DNA from: an uncultured Bacteroidales bacterium
GTDB taxonomy: Bacteria; Bacteroidota; Bacteroidia; Bacteroidales; Muribaculaceae
NCBI GenBank assembly: GCA_902762385.1
Contig: CACWNQ010000008.1
Location: 18,640-82,639 of the forward strand
Direction: 5' to 3'
DNA: 64,000 nt
Part shown: positions 29,318-38,800 of the stretch, in pieces
Layout: every line of letters starts with the position of its first letter
How positions within the stretch are numbered: the stretch's first letter is position 1
Program-made: the position numbers and the translations under genes
The notes under the pieces: generated by a model
Seen by the model: the letters and a program-made list of their open reading frames with translations, nothing else
Told to the model about the DNA's origin: nothing
The model's database searches: none

Positions 29318-30412
29318 TTACTTCTTATAGCTCTTATCGTGGAATTTCTTCTTCACAACAGTTGCATCGAAGAATTTCTTGCGAATGTGAACCTTAAGTG
29401 GAGTGCCAAGCTTGCCATAGGCTGCATCGACGAGAGCAACAGCAATGCTCTTGTCAACCGAGATGCCACGGTAACCGGTGGTAACATAACCCACAGGTTC
29501 CTCGTTCTCGTTGCAAACCTCATAACCGTGACGAGGAATAGCCTTGTCGTGGAGCTCGAGACCTACAAGTTTCTTGGGAGCACCCTCAGCCTTCTGCTGA
29601 GCGCAAACGTCCTTACCAATGAAGTCTTCTTTGTCGAGCTTAACAAAGAAGCCAAAGCCTGCCATGATAGGAGTAATGTCGGCAGTGAGCTCGTCGCCAT
29701 AGAGAGGCAGGCCAACCTCAAAGCGCAGAGTGTCGCGGCAACCAAGTCCACAAGGCTGAACGCCAGCATCCATGAGCATGTCCCACATGTCCTGGATGGT
29801 CTTGTGGCTTGCATAAACCTCGAAACCGTCCTCACCAGTGTAACCAGTGCGGCTCACGATGATGTTGTCGCCATTATAGTCAACACACTTGAAGGTGTAG
29901 AATGTCAAGTCGGTGCAATCAAGGTTGAGAACAGCCTTCATGGTCTTTTCGGCCTCGGGACCTTGAACTGCGATTTGTCCGTAGCTCTCGCTCTGGTTTT
30001 CAACCTTCACATCAAAGTTTGCAGCCTGCTCGTTAATCCAAGCCACGTCCTTGTCGATATTGGCAGCATTGATAACGAGGAAGTAGTCGTTCTCGCCCAT
30101 GGTGTAAACCAGCAAGTCGTCAACGGTGCCACCATTAGGATAAAGCATCATACCATACTGGATGTCGCCAATTTCCATCTTGGTGATGTCGTTAGTGAAG
30201 ATGTAGTTCACAAACTTCTGAGCCTCGGGACCAGTAACGTGAACCTCACCCATGTGAGATACGTCAAAAACGCCTACTGCATTACGCACTGCGTTGTGTT
30301 CCTCTACTATACCCTTGTACTGGATGGGCATGTCAAAACCGCCAAAGGGGCTCATCAAGGCACCTAAGGCAACGTGTTTGTCGTGAAGACAGGTGAATTT
30401 GTTTTCACTCAT
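29318..30412 (-). CDS. gcvT: aminomethyltransferase (glycine cleavage T protein)
   Basis: Folate-dependent T protein, 364 residues, which releases ammonia and makes 5,10-methylene-tetrahydrofolate. Motifs: FDVSHMGEVHVTGPEA, YGMMLYPNGGTVDDLLVY, SRTGYTGEDGFEVY, GLGCRDTLRFEVGLPLYG. First gene of the gcv operon, preceded by a promoter at 30550-30581 and a roughly 130-nt leader with inverted repeats. Confidence 0.96.
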   Translation of the reverse strand: MSENKFTCLHDKHVALGALMSPFGGFDMPIQYKGIVEEHNAVRNAVGVFDVSHMGEVHVTGPEAQKFVNYIFTNDITKMEIGDIQYGMMLYPNGGTVDDLLVYTMGENDYFLVINAANIDKDVAWINEQAANFDVKVENQSESYGQIAVQGPEAEKTMKAVLNLDCTDLTFYTFKCVDYNGDNIIVSRTGYTGEDGFEVYASHKTIQDMWDMLMDAGVQPCGLGCRDTLRFEVGLPLYGDELTADITPIMAGFGFFVKLDKEDFIGKDVCAQQKAEGAPKKLVGLELHDKAIPRHGYEVCNENEEPVGYVTTGYRGISVDKSIAVALVDAAYGKLGTPLKVHIRKKFFDATVVKKKFHDKSYKK

Positions 30413-30543
30413 AATAGTTGTTTTTAAGATGTAAAGTATTTGTTATTAAATTAGTATTCAGTTAATTAATCTCGCCTTTCAGGGTTCAAGGCACATTTAA
30501 AAACTTGAATTCACACCCCATCGCAATCGAGGAGGCCTCAAAT
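30413..30543 (-). promoter_or_regulatory. gcvT leader with inverted repeat
   Basis: Predicted untranslated leader. TTCAAG and CTTGAA form a hairpin spanning about 30485-30511, and flanking GGG and CCC could extend it. The two-aptamer glycine riboswitch core was looked for by eye and not recognised. Confidence 0.35.
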
Positions 30544-30549
30544 TTTCCA

Positions 30550-30581
30550 CAAAAGTACATAATAAAAATGACATAAAACAA
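30550..30581 (-). promoter_or_regulatory. gcv operon promoter
   Basis: On the minus strand TTG (30581-30579), 21-bp spacer, TACTTTTG (30557-30550); start near 30543, leaving about 130 nt before gcvT. Confidence 0.55.
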
Positions 30582-30623
30582 CTTAACTCAAAAAAAATAA
30601 TATTTTATTTATTAACAAGAAGC

Positions 30624-30653
30624 GAAGCCAGCTCAAGTTGTTGAACTGGCTTC
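30624..30653 (-). terminator. putative terminator of lplA
   Basis: GAAGCCAG-TCAA pairs with TTGA-CTGGCTTC with one internal mismatch; the T-run on the minus strand is not immediate, so the call is moderate. Confidence 0.5.
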
Positions 30654-30690
30654 TAATTTTTCACATGAATGCCCCTATTATTTATTAGTT

Positions 30691-31677
30691 CTACTGCCGC
30701 ATCAACAGGTCGATTAAATCACTGTTTTTGAGGTTCATTATCACTCGCGAGAGTTCTAAGTTGCCAATGGCGCTTTCCATCTCTGCTTCAGTGAATTTGC
30801 AGCCTTTTAGGCAGCTTGTGATGCTATCAAGATCACCCAAGAGAAAGAAGTCTCCGGCGATGTTGATATCGCGAATTGTGTTGCGATTGAGTTCGAGGGT
30901 TATTTTAAAGTCACCCACACCCTCAATCCTGCCGCTTCGCTCCATGTTGCAACGTGGATTATTGCCGAGGATAAATTCGGGTGTGAGGTATCCAACCTCA
31001 ATGTGCTCAATTGCTGCTATATCATTGTCAGTCAGCTGTATTTCTCCATTGCATAAAGTGTTGTGAGCATGCTGCTGAAACTCCTCGATGCTCATTGTGA
31101 GGTAGCGGTTGAGCGTGGTGATGTGGCTCTTGACGCTTTTTACGCCCTTGGAGTCAAGTTTTGCTGTCGATGGCGTGATAGCTTGAACCATGTTTTCCAT
31201 GTTGGTGTCGTAAAGCATTGTGCCATGGACGATGCTTATGCCTGGCAGATGGTAGAAGGCGTTGCCACTCACCTTTTTACCCTCAATCATGACGTCGTTG
31301 CGGCTCGTGTCGCTAGCATCAAGTCCCAAGCCCTTGAGCATCGCCACAATGGCATGGGTGTAACGGGCAAACGTAGTGGTCACATCATCGCTGCGAGTTA
31401 TGTAGCTGAACATGAGGTTGTCCATGTCGGCATAAACACACCCACCACCACTCTTGCGGCGATAATACTCTATGCCGTGCTCCTTGCAGTAGGCAACATT
31501 CACCTCACTGTCAATCAGCTGGTTGCGACCAAAAATAACAGTGGGTTTTACACGCCATGTAAAGAACAGTTCATCGATGCTTTTGTCGTCTTTGAGCAAC
31601 TGTGCAGCATGCTCCTCCATGGCGAGATAGAACGTGAGCCTGCGCACCTCATCATAAGGCAGTTGTAAATATTTCAT
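30691..31677 (-). CDS. lplA: lipoate-protein ligase A family
   Basis: Attaches lipoate to carrier domains such as GcvH; 328 residues. Family motifs: VIFGRNQ, YYRRKSGGGCVYAD, DVMIEGKKVSGNAFY, HGTMLYDTN, and the C-terminal accessory domain. The frame opens at a TTG (31683); ATG at 31677 is preferred. It lies upstream of gcvT on the same strand, separated by 278 bp with its own terminator-like hairpin, and fits functionally with the gcv operon. Confidence 0.92.
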   Translation of the reverse strand: MKYLQLPYDEVRRLTFYLAMEEHAAQLLKDDKSIDELFFTWRVKPTVIFGRNQLIDSEVNVAYCKEHGIEYYRRKSGGGCVYADMDNLMFSYITRSDDVTTTFARYTHAIVAMLKGLGLDASDTSRNDVMIEGKKVSGNAFYHLPGISIVHGTMLYDTNMENMVQAITPSTAKLDSKGVKSVKSHITTLNRYLTMSIEEFQQHAHNTLCNGEIQLTDNDIAAIEHIEVGYLTPEFILGNNPRCNMERSGRIEGVGDFKITLELNRNTIRDINIAGDFFLLGDLDSITSCLKGCKFTEAEMESAIGNLELSRVIMNLKNSDLIDLLMRQ

Positions 31678-31874
31678 AGTCAATTAAAACGTCAGAACAA
31701 CCATTGTTGGTTACGAATGGGCAAATTAAGACATATTTTTTGATGTCTGCAAGTATTTTGTTCAGGATTTGTAGCCCGACAAGAAAAAAACATTTTCGAG
31801 CTGTTTTTACTTGAGGTTTAATTACTTTTTCGCAAAAAATGCTGATTTTCTTTATTATATTAATTATTTTGAAT

Positions 31875-31882
31875 AATTTTGT
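31875..31882 (+). promoter_or_regulatory. -7 box for BspA-like gene
   Basis: TAATTTTG fits the consensus, 59 bp before the ATG; -33 box not clear. Confidence 0.4.
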
Positions 31883-31940
31883 AGAATATAAAAACAATTT
31901 ATTGTTGATAGGTTGATTGTGAATTAAAATCTAATAAATT

Positions 31941-34811
31941 ATGAAGAAATTATTTTTGTTTTTCATCATTACCCTGACTGTGGTCACTGCCAAGGCTCAG
32001 TATCTGTCAATAGGTAATCTCAAGTATTATATAACCGACGATTATGGCTATACTGTAGAGTGTGTGGGCCTGTCGAGTGCCGGCGAGAGCGCTAATCCCA
32101 CCGAGATTGACCTCCCCGGCAAGATAAATTATGGCGGTTCTACCTACACTGTGACCGATGTGAGAGATTACGCTTTCTCGGGCAACACAAGAATCACAGT
32201 GTTGAAAGTGTGTCATGGCGTCACCAGCATTGGCTACCGTGCTTTTTCGGGCTGCACCTCGCTCAAGTATGTCTATCTTCCCAGTTCGGTGACTCTACTT
32301 GACAACTACTCCTTTGCCAACACATCCAGCATGACGCAGTTCAACTATGCCTCTCAGAGTGTTCCCACGTTCTATAGCGGCACATTCTCGGGCATGCGCT
32401 CGGCGTCTCTGGTAGTGTCGACGTTTGAGGCCAAGACGGCTTTCAGTTCCAACAGCACGTTCAGTTCTGCCTTCAGCAGTATCAATGCCAATGGTCGTGG
32501 TGCCTATGACTTCTCTTCTGGCTCAGGATGCTATGTTGTGAGTGGCAGCAACACCTGCATGCTCGTGGGCTTACTCTCCAACACCCCCTCCATCCCTGTG
32601 AGCACGACAAATAATGACAACTATACTTATGGTGGTCTCACATCACCCGAATACTACAAAGTCACTGTGGCAGCTCCTCGTCTTGCTGAGTTGAGTGAGA
32701 GGCAATCGAGCCTCACCTCCTTCACATGGCTGGGTTCCGAAGCCAAGAAGATAGGCATTAGCGCTTTCCAGGGCTGCACGGCTTTGACCACCGTCAAGGT
32801 GAGTGCTGATACCCTCGACAACTATGCATTCTACAATTGCCCGGCAATCACCACTTTGCAATTGTATGAAACAGGCAGTGAGAATTATGGTGTGAAACGC
32901 ATCAATTCAATGGCCTTCGCCTACGACCATGGGCTTGTAAACGTCTACATTCCATCGAGCGTCATCTATATGGCCGAGGGCGGCAACATGCCATTCTACA
33001 TGTGCAACAATTTGGAAAAATATACAGTCTCTTCAAGCAACCAGTATTACGCCTCAGCGGGTTATAGTAATCTCTATAACAAGTCGTTTACCAAGCTGAT
33101 ACACATGCCCAGGAATGGCGGCGGCACAAACTACTCCTATTTTTTGAGTGGTTATCAAATGGTGCAGCCATCGACGCTCACTGAGATTGGTGACTATGCT
33201 TGCTACCATCACAATAAATTACAACAAGTTGTGCTTAATTATGGAGTAAAAACAATAGGGAACAGCGCTTTCGCCAATTGTGATAAACTCACCTATATGC
33301 TCATTCCAAGTTCGGTAACTAACTATAAAGCAGACTCTTTCTATGGCCTGTACAGTCTCACAGACCTCTATTTGAACCGTGATAATTATCCTTCGCAACT
33401 TGCTGGCCTCGTTAACCGTGGTAACATCAATCTGCATGTGCCTTACCCTAGGGTTAATTATTATAAGAATACGTCGTTAGGCTCATCCTTCAAGTCAGTT
33501 GACGGTAACGCCTGGGACATTTATTCTGAGAACCTGTTTTTTACTGTGACAAGCACTGAGCCTTACTCCGACCCCAATAATGCTGTCAATTACGATGGTG
33601 GACAGGCGAAACTAGTGCATGGCCAATCGGTATATGTCAATAATAAGTACAATTTATATGATATCCAAATTTCCCATTCTTTAAATGTTGGGGGCGATCT
33701 TTATTGCCCTACTGCCATAGAAAAGAACTACTATCAAGTTCTGAAACAAAATTCTTCAACTGAAAATATTATTTATTATGCACACACAATTAAGGAGGTT
33801 GAGGATTCGGCATTCTACAACTGTCAAAACTTGAAAATCAGCAATGGCTCGTTAGACCATCTTAAAACTATAGGCAAGGCGGCATTCTCTAAAACCACTA
33901 ATCTCACGTCAATGAGCTTTAGTGACGTGGAAGTGATCAAAGAATATGCCTTTGACCACTCGGGACTCAGCGGCGACATTGAGCTGTCTAAGATACGTAA
34001 TGTAGGTCTCAATGCGTTCTTCTACTGTCCTGGCATAACAAGCATGACTTTCTACGGTGAGCCCTATCTGAGCACTGCTTGCTTTGGCTACAATGCCAGC
34101 AACTGCCTCTACTATGTCGACGCCTCACAGTACTATCGCCTCACTCATCAGCAATACACATGGTACATCAGTGACGACATGACGACCGCCGATGAACGTA
34201 TGCGCCCCTTTGTGAAACTAGACAATGACACTCGCATCTTCTCGTGCCATAAGAGTGTGGAACAGCCTGCCGGAGGCAGCTTCTACACCATACCGTCGTA
34301 TGACGCATCAAAGAATCGTCTCACCACGTCGAAATGGAACGGTGCCATTCCAGCTTCTACAGCAATGCTCATGAAGGGGACCAAGGGACAGGTCTATAAG
34401 TTTAAGAATATAGGAACATCGACCGCCACACCCACCAACATGCTTGTGCCAGTGATAAATGATTATTTTGTAAACACCGTCGGTGGTTATCTCTACAATG
34501 AGCAGACCCACCAGTTTGATTATGACACTGGCAACGAAGTGAGCCCTTATAGCACGATAGAGCCAAGTTATGGCTATCTGTCAATCAACACGTCGCAGAA
34601 TCATGTGAACATCGACTTGTTTAGCAGTGCCAGTGTCCCAGGCGACGTAAACGGCGACGGCTATGTGAGCAGTGTGGATATTACAGCACTCTACAACTGG
34701 CTCCTCAACGGAGATGACAGCGATATCGTCAACGGAGACCAAAACGATGATGGCATCATTTCATCAGTTGATATAACCATTATTTACAACATCTTGCTGG
34801 GCAGCAATTGA
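31941..34811 (+). CDS. exported BspA-like leucine-rich repeat protein with C-terminal dockerin
   Basis: Surface or secreted protein of 956 residues. Signal peptide about 1-19. Several LRR_5 (BspA/TpLRR) units follow, with repeats such as SIGYRAFSGCTSLKYVYLPS and IGNSAFANCDKLTYMLIPS up to about residue 720, then a beta-rich segment. The last 60 residues are a type I dockerin: two calcium loops DVNGDGYVSSVD and DQNDDGIISSVD, each followed by the helix ITALYNWLL/ITIIYNILL. LRR_5 proteins of oral and gut Bacteroidales bind host matrix or other bacteria. Partner of the dockerin is unknown. Confidence 0.85.
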   Translation: MKKLFLFFIITLTVVTAKAQYLSIGNLKYYITDDYGYTVECVGLSSAGESANPTEIDLPGKINYGGSTYTVTDVRDYAFSGNTRITVLKVCHGVTSIGYRAFSGCTSLKYVYLPSSVTLLDNYSFANTSSMTQFNYASQSVPTFYSGTFSGMRSASLVVSTFEAKTAFSSNSTFSSAFSSINANGRGAYDFSSGSGCYVVSGSNTCMLVGLLSNTPSIPVSTTNNDNYTYGGLTSPEYYKVTVAAPRLAELSERQSSLTSFTWLGSEAKKIGISAFQGCTALTTVKVSADTLDNYAFYNCPAITTLQLYETGSENYGVKRINSMAFAYDHGLVNVYIPSSVIYMAEGGNMPFYMCNNLEKYTVSSSNQYYASAGYSNLYNKSFTKLIHMPRNGGGTNYSYFLSGYQMVQPSTLTEIGDYACYHHNKLQQVVLNYGVKTIGNSAFANCDKLTYMLIPSSVTNYKADSFYGLYSLTDLYLNRDNYPSQLAGLVNRGNINLHVPYPRVNYYKNTSLGSSFKSVDGNAWDIYSENLFFTVTSTEPYSDPNNAVNYDGGQAKLVHGQSVYVNNKYNLYDIQISHSLNVGGDLYCPTAIEKNYYQVLKQNSSTENIIYYAHTIKEVEDSAFYNCQNLKISNGSLDHLKTIGKAAFSKTTNLTSMSFSDVEVIKEYAFDHSGLSGDIELSKIRNVGLNAFFYCPGITSMTFYGEPYLSTACFGYNASNCLYYVDASQYYRLTHQQYTWYISDDMTTADERMRPFVKLDNDTRIFSCHKSVEQPAGGSFYTIPSYDASKNRLTTSKWNGAIPASTAMLMKGTKGQVYKFKNIGTSTATPTNMLVPVINDYFVNTVGGYLYNEQTHQFDYDTGNEVSPYSTIEPSYGYLSINTSQNHVNIDLFSSASVPGDVNGDGYVSSVDITALYNWLLNGDDSDIVNGDQNDDGIISSVDITIIYNILLGSN

Positions 34812-35035
34812 TGACGACTGAACAAGAAGATGAGACTAGCAGCAATATTTCCTATATCTCGTGCTGAGGATATAAGAAGTTTACCATCAAATGTCTTGCC
34901 ACCAATCGGCATCCCACGATAAATGTCAATATTTTGAACTGGTTCTGAGCCACCATTTGTTGACTTGAAGTCATATCCTTAAGCCTAACAGCCGAGACCA
35001 TGGGGATTGACAGCGAATGCTACCTGTTCGGCAAA
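34812..35035 (-). pseudogene. remnant of a polymorphic-toxin C-terminal domain
   Basis: No open frame, but one minus-strand frame reads like protein around two stops: KFAEQVAFAVNPHGLG, two stop codons (near 34986 and 34980), then YDFKSTNGGSEPVQ, IDIYRGMPIGGKTFDGKL and ISSARDIGNIAAS. The block recalls C-terminal toxin domains of Bacteroidetes RHS and other polymorphic toxins that carry SARDIGN motifs (recollection, not searched). It is cut off at the end of the BspA-like gene. It overlaps the end of the membrane-protein gene at 35020. Confidence 0.55.
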
Positions 35036-35478
35036 CTTGTGTCCTCAAAAGAACCGTCCCTTTGAGGACATAATAATCTTATGACATTAATTAACACACA
35101 CATATATATGTAGCAACTTATAAGTGCCATTATTACTGAGGCTATAAACGTTTCTTTCGTTAATAAGCAACTAGTGATATCAAGATTATAGAAATCGAAA
35201 ATCATAAAGACAAGGACTATGGATAATAAGCAAGATAAAAGAATAATTAGCTCATTTTTAATTTTAAATATGTGATTCAAATAAATTGCAGAGAAAAAAT
35301 TAATAATCAACAGATAGAAACAAGCTCGAATTTGGTGAACCCCAATAATGACATCAGTAGATTCACTTTGCAATGGAGCTTCATATTCAATAAAACCAAG
35401 AATTTCATGAATACAAAGAACCAAAAAGATAAACTCAACTAATAGAATTATATATAATTTATTACGGATTAATTTCAT
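35020..35478 (-). CDS. small membrane protein, putative immunity protein
   Basis: Protein of 152 residues with four hydrophobic segments (about 8-30, 48-66, 78-96 and 110-134) and few charges. No family recognised. Its start overlaps the metallopeptidase-like fragment upstream by 17 bp, the usual coupling of a toxin with its immunity gene, so that role is inferred. The last 15 residues (from CPQRDGSF) run into the next toxin remnant and may not be original. It is far richer in A and T than its neighbours, a sign of transfer. Confidence 0.55.
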   Translation of the reverse strand: MKLIRNKLYIILLVEFIFLVLCIHEILGFIEYEAPLQSESTDVIIGVHQIRACFYLLIINFFSAIYLNHIFKIKNELIILLSCLLSIVLVFMIFDFYNLDITSCLLTKETFIASVIMALISCYIYMCVLINVIRLLCPQRDGSFEDTSLPNR

Positions 35479-35710
35479 AATAGAATTTCTCTTTTTTAGG
35501 ATTATGATTTTTTATCCACTTATCATATTCTTTAAAAGCATCTTCAAGCAGTTCTTCAATATTACGAGTCTCTACTTTTCCACCTATGCTTTTTCCCATT
35601 ATATTTTGTTCCCATCCTTTGAATGATTGATTTGTTTGCGTATTATATTTATCATCTAAACCAAGAATATGTCCAAACTCATGAGTTGCAGGGATTTCTC
35701 TCAGTCTCAT
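35462..35710 (-). CDS. metallopeptidase-like toxin fragment (HExxHxxGxxD)
   Basis: Protein of 82 residues with a full metzincin-type zinc motif, HEFGHILGLDD, near its N-terminus, and NIMG about 25 residues later as a possible Met-turn. An in-frame stop lies two codons before the ATG, and no upstream domain or signal peptide exists, so it is probably the C-terminal remnant of a larger polymorphic toxin. Followed by a small membrane protein that may be its immunity partner. AT-rich. It could be silent. Confidence 0.55.
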   Translation of the reverse strand: MRLREIPATHEFGHILGLDDKYNTQTNQSFKGWEQNIMGKSIGGKVETRNIEELLEDAFKEYDKWIKNHNPKKEKFYYEINP

Positions 35711-35883
35711 TTTTTATTGTATCCATAAGAAAGCAGTATGGCAACTATTTTTTTAGTGGAGTGCTGCGAAAATGCTTAAAAACTCAATCTACTATTACCC
35801 TTAATTCCACAGAAAGTTTAGCAATGTAATATTATTGGATGCATTTATTTCATTGGTTCACGAACAGATATTTAATTTGGACC
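35711..35883. other. short AT-rich gap upstream of the toxin fragment
   Basis: All three minus-strand frames contain stops; no recognisable domain was found. It may be decayed N-terminal toxin sequence. Confidence 0.4.
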
Positions 35884-38800
35884 CTATGACTGAGGAGCAA
35901 TGGCGAGGCGGAAACCTATCCAAGCGCTTGAGCCGTTGGTTTTCCATCGGGTTGTCAGTCGGCAGTCTTTGGCTTCATCATCCCAAGCGCTGCTTCGACA
36001 CATATTGTTGGTCGTGACATTGGGATGAGTGGGATCGACTTGCGGCTCGGTGGTGTAGTCGTAGATGTCGTCGAGGCACCACTCGGCAATATTGCCGCAC
36101 ATGTCGTAGATTCCCAGTTCATTGGGAGCCTTGGTTGCTACCTCGTGCAAAACGTCACCACTGTTGCCTGCATACCAGGCCACTTCGTCTAGGTTGGCAC
36201 TGCCAGCATAGAGATAGCCATGGCTCAAGTTGCCACCACGAGCAGCAAACTCCCACTGTGCCTCGGTGGGCAATGTGAAGTTCAAGCCAGTGAGCTGGCT
36301 AAGTCGTTGGGCAAACTCCATGCATTGATCCCAACTCATTCTTCTCACAGGATAGTTGTTTCCAAGCGTGAATGGCACGGCATCAACTTCCATCACTGCT
36401 TTCCAAAGCGCCTCGGTCACCTCGGTTTCGCCAATCCAGTAGTCGGATAGCGTGACCTGATGTGCTGGACGCTCCAGGTCGTATGCCTCGGTATCACTAT
36501 CGGGCGCTCCCATCATGAAGGTGCCGCCGTCAACCTTTATCATGTTGAACCGTACGCCATTAACCGATATTGTCTTCTTGTCCGAAGGCCCCTCGGCAAG
36601 ACGGAGACCTGTAGCACGAGTGTGCTCAAATTCCAAGCGGTTGCCACGGAACGAGATGCGGCAGTAGTCGGGAGAATAATAACTCCAGTTGCCGCCACGT
36701 GAGATGCGAGCATCGCCGGTTGCGGGACCGGTGGGGTTGACTTGCGCCTCGGCGGGATACTGCTCGGCATACCAGTCGCTACACAACTCATCAACGTTGC
36801 CAGCCATGTCGTAGAGACCAAGTTCATTTGGCGCCTTAGTGGCAACGGTCTGAGTGCCAAAACCTGGCTCGCCAAGCACATGCGACGGGATAATCTGCCA
36901 ATTCCAAGCCACTTCGTTAACGTTGTTGCTGCCGGGATAGAGATAACCCTGGCTAAGATTTCCGCCTCGTGCGGCGAACTCCCATTCAGCCTCGGTAGGG
37001 AGACGGAAGTTGCGGCCAGTCATCGCATTGAGCTTTGTAAGGAACTCTTGGCACTCATTCCAGCTCACATTCTCTACTGGATGGTTATATCGATCGGCAC
37101 GCGTATAGGCGCTTCGATTGTATCCCATCACAAGCTCCCACAGCTCTTGTGTCACCTCGGTCTGTGCTATCGAGAATGTAGAAACGGTGACCTGATGACG
37201 CGGGAACTCATCTTCGATTGCGTTGTTGTCGCCCTCGTTGGCTCCCATCATGAATGTGCCACCCTCAACCTCTATCATATTGATGCTGTTAAGTATTCGC
37301 TCCGCGTCGAGTGGCTCGGGCTTGGGAGCGAGGACGAGACGCAGACCCATATAGTCGATAACATTTTCTTCGACATGCATGCTTCGGTAAGTCACTCGGC
37401 ACGCTCTGGGGACGTAAGACCACCAACCGCCACGCTGTGGATGATTGAATCCATCCCAACAATTACCTTCATAATTGTACAGATAATTGCCGCACCACTC
37501 CATCACATTGCCACTCATATCGTAGATGCCAAGCTCGTTGGGAGCCTTAGTCGCCACGTCTTGAGTCGAGGTGTAGGAGTTATCGTCATACCATGCCACA
37601 TCGTCGATGTTGTTGCTGCCGGCATATTTGTAGCCCTGGCTCTTGTTGCCACCGCGAGCAGCATACTCCCACTCTTCCTCGGTGGGCAGGCGGAACTCAT
37701 AGCCCTCGGGTGCTATGGCAGCGTTGAGCTTGCTGATGAATTCCTGTCCTTCATCCCAAGAAACACTATTTACTGGCTTGTTGTTGCCACTAAACTGACT
37801 CGGATTAGTTGACATTAGAGCGTTCCACAGTGCCTGTGTCACCTCGGTCTCGCCGATGGCAAACGACGCTACGTCAACGCGGTGGCGAGGTTTCTCGTAG
37901 TAGAAAGCCTCGGTGTCATCGTCGGTGGCTCCCATCATATAGGTGCCGCCAGCTACATTAATCATATTGAACGACACGCCATTGACGGTAAATGTCTGTT
38001 TTGCAGCGGGCACGAGCACAAGGCGTAAGCCGATATTTGCGCCATAGCCGTTGGGGCGATAGCCAACGCGGTCGGAGATGCGACAGTAATTTGCGGTTTG
38101 GCTGTAGTAGCCACCACGACCCACACGGTAAGTGCCGTCATCGGGACCTACAGGATCAACCTGTGCCTCGCTGGTGTAGTTGGCTTTCCAGTCCTGGCAC
38201 CACTCCGTGACGTTTCCGCTCATGTCGTAGATGCCTAACTCGTTAGCAGCCTTTTTTCCCACTTCGTGAAGTTGGTCATTGCTGTTGGATTGGTACCATG
38301 CCACATCGTCGATATTGTTGCTGCCTACATAGTAGTAGCCCCTGCTCTGGTTGCCGCCACGTGCAGCGAACTCCCACTGTGCCTCGGTGGGCATGGCGAA
38401 CTCGTAGCCGTTGATGTGTAGCTGGCTGTTAAGAGCCGCTATAAAATTCTGGCAGTCATTCCAGGTAATGGAATGAACAGGAAACTTGTTGTTGTCGTCA
38501 TAGAGGCTCGGATTGCTGCCCATAACAGCTGTCCACAACTCCTGAGTGACTTCGGTCTGCCCTATGGCGAACGATGATACCGTGACTTGATGCTGGGGCT
38601 TCTCGTCGGCCTCGGCATAGCTATCGCTGCTGGGAGCACCCATCATGAATGTGCCACCCTCCACGTCAACCATAGTGAAAGTCACTCCAGTGACAGTGTA
38701 CTCGGTGGTCTCAGGTATAGGACCAATAAGCAGAATATTATAGACATAGGTGATGTCGGCACTGGTGATGTTTCCGTCGCCGTTCACGTCGCCGTTTGCA

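Noticed and set aside
29339-30367. 342-codon plus-strand frame opposite gcvT
   Set aside because: Antisense shadow of gcvT with no supporting signals.
30624-30653. Hairpin as part of a mobile-element end
   Set aside because: No transposase, target duplication or second copy in the window; a terminator explains it better.
36742-37812. 356-codon plus-strand frame opposite the SUMF1-repeat gene
   Set aside because: Its length follows from the repeated codon pattern on the other strand; no motif or start signal.
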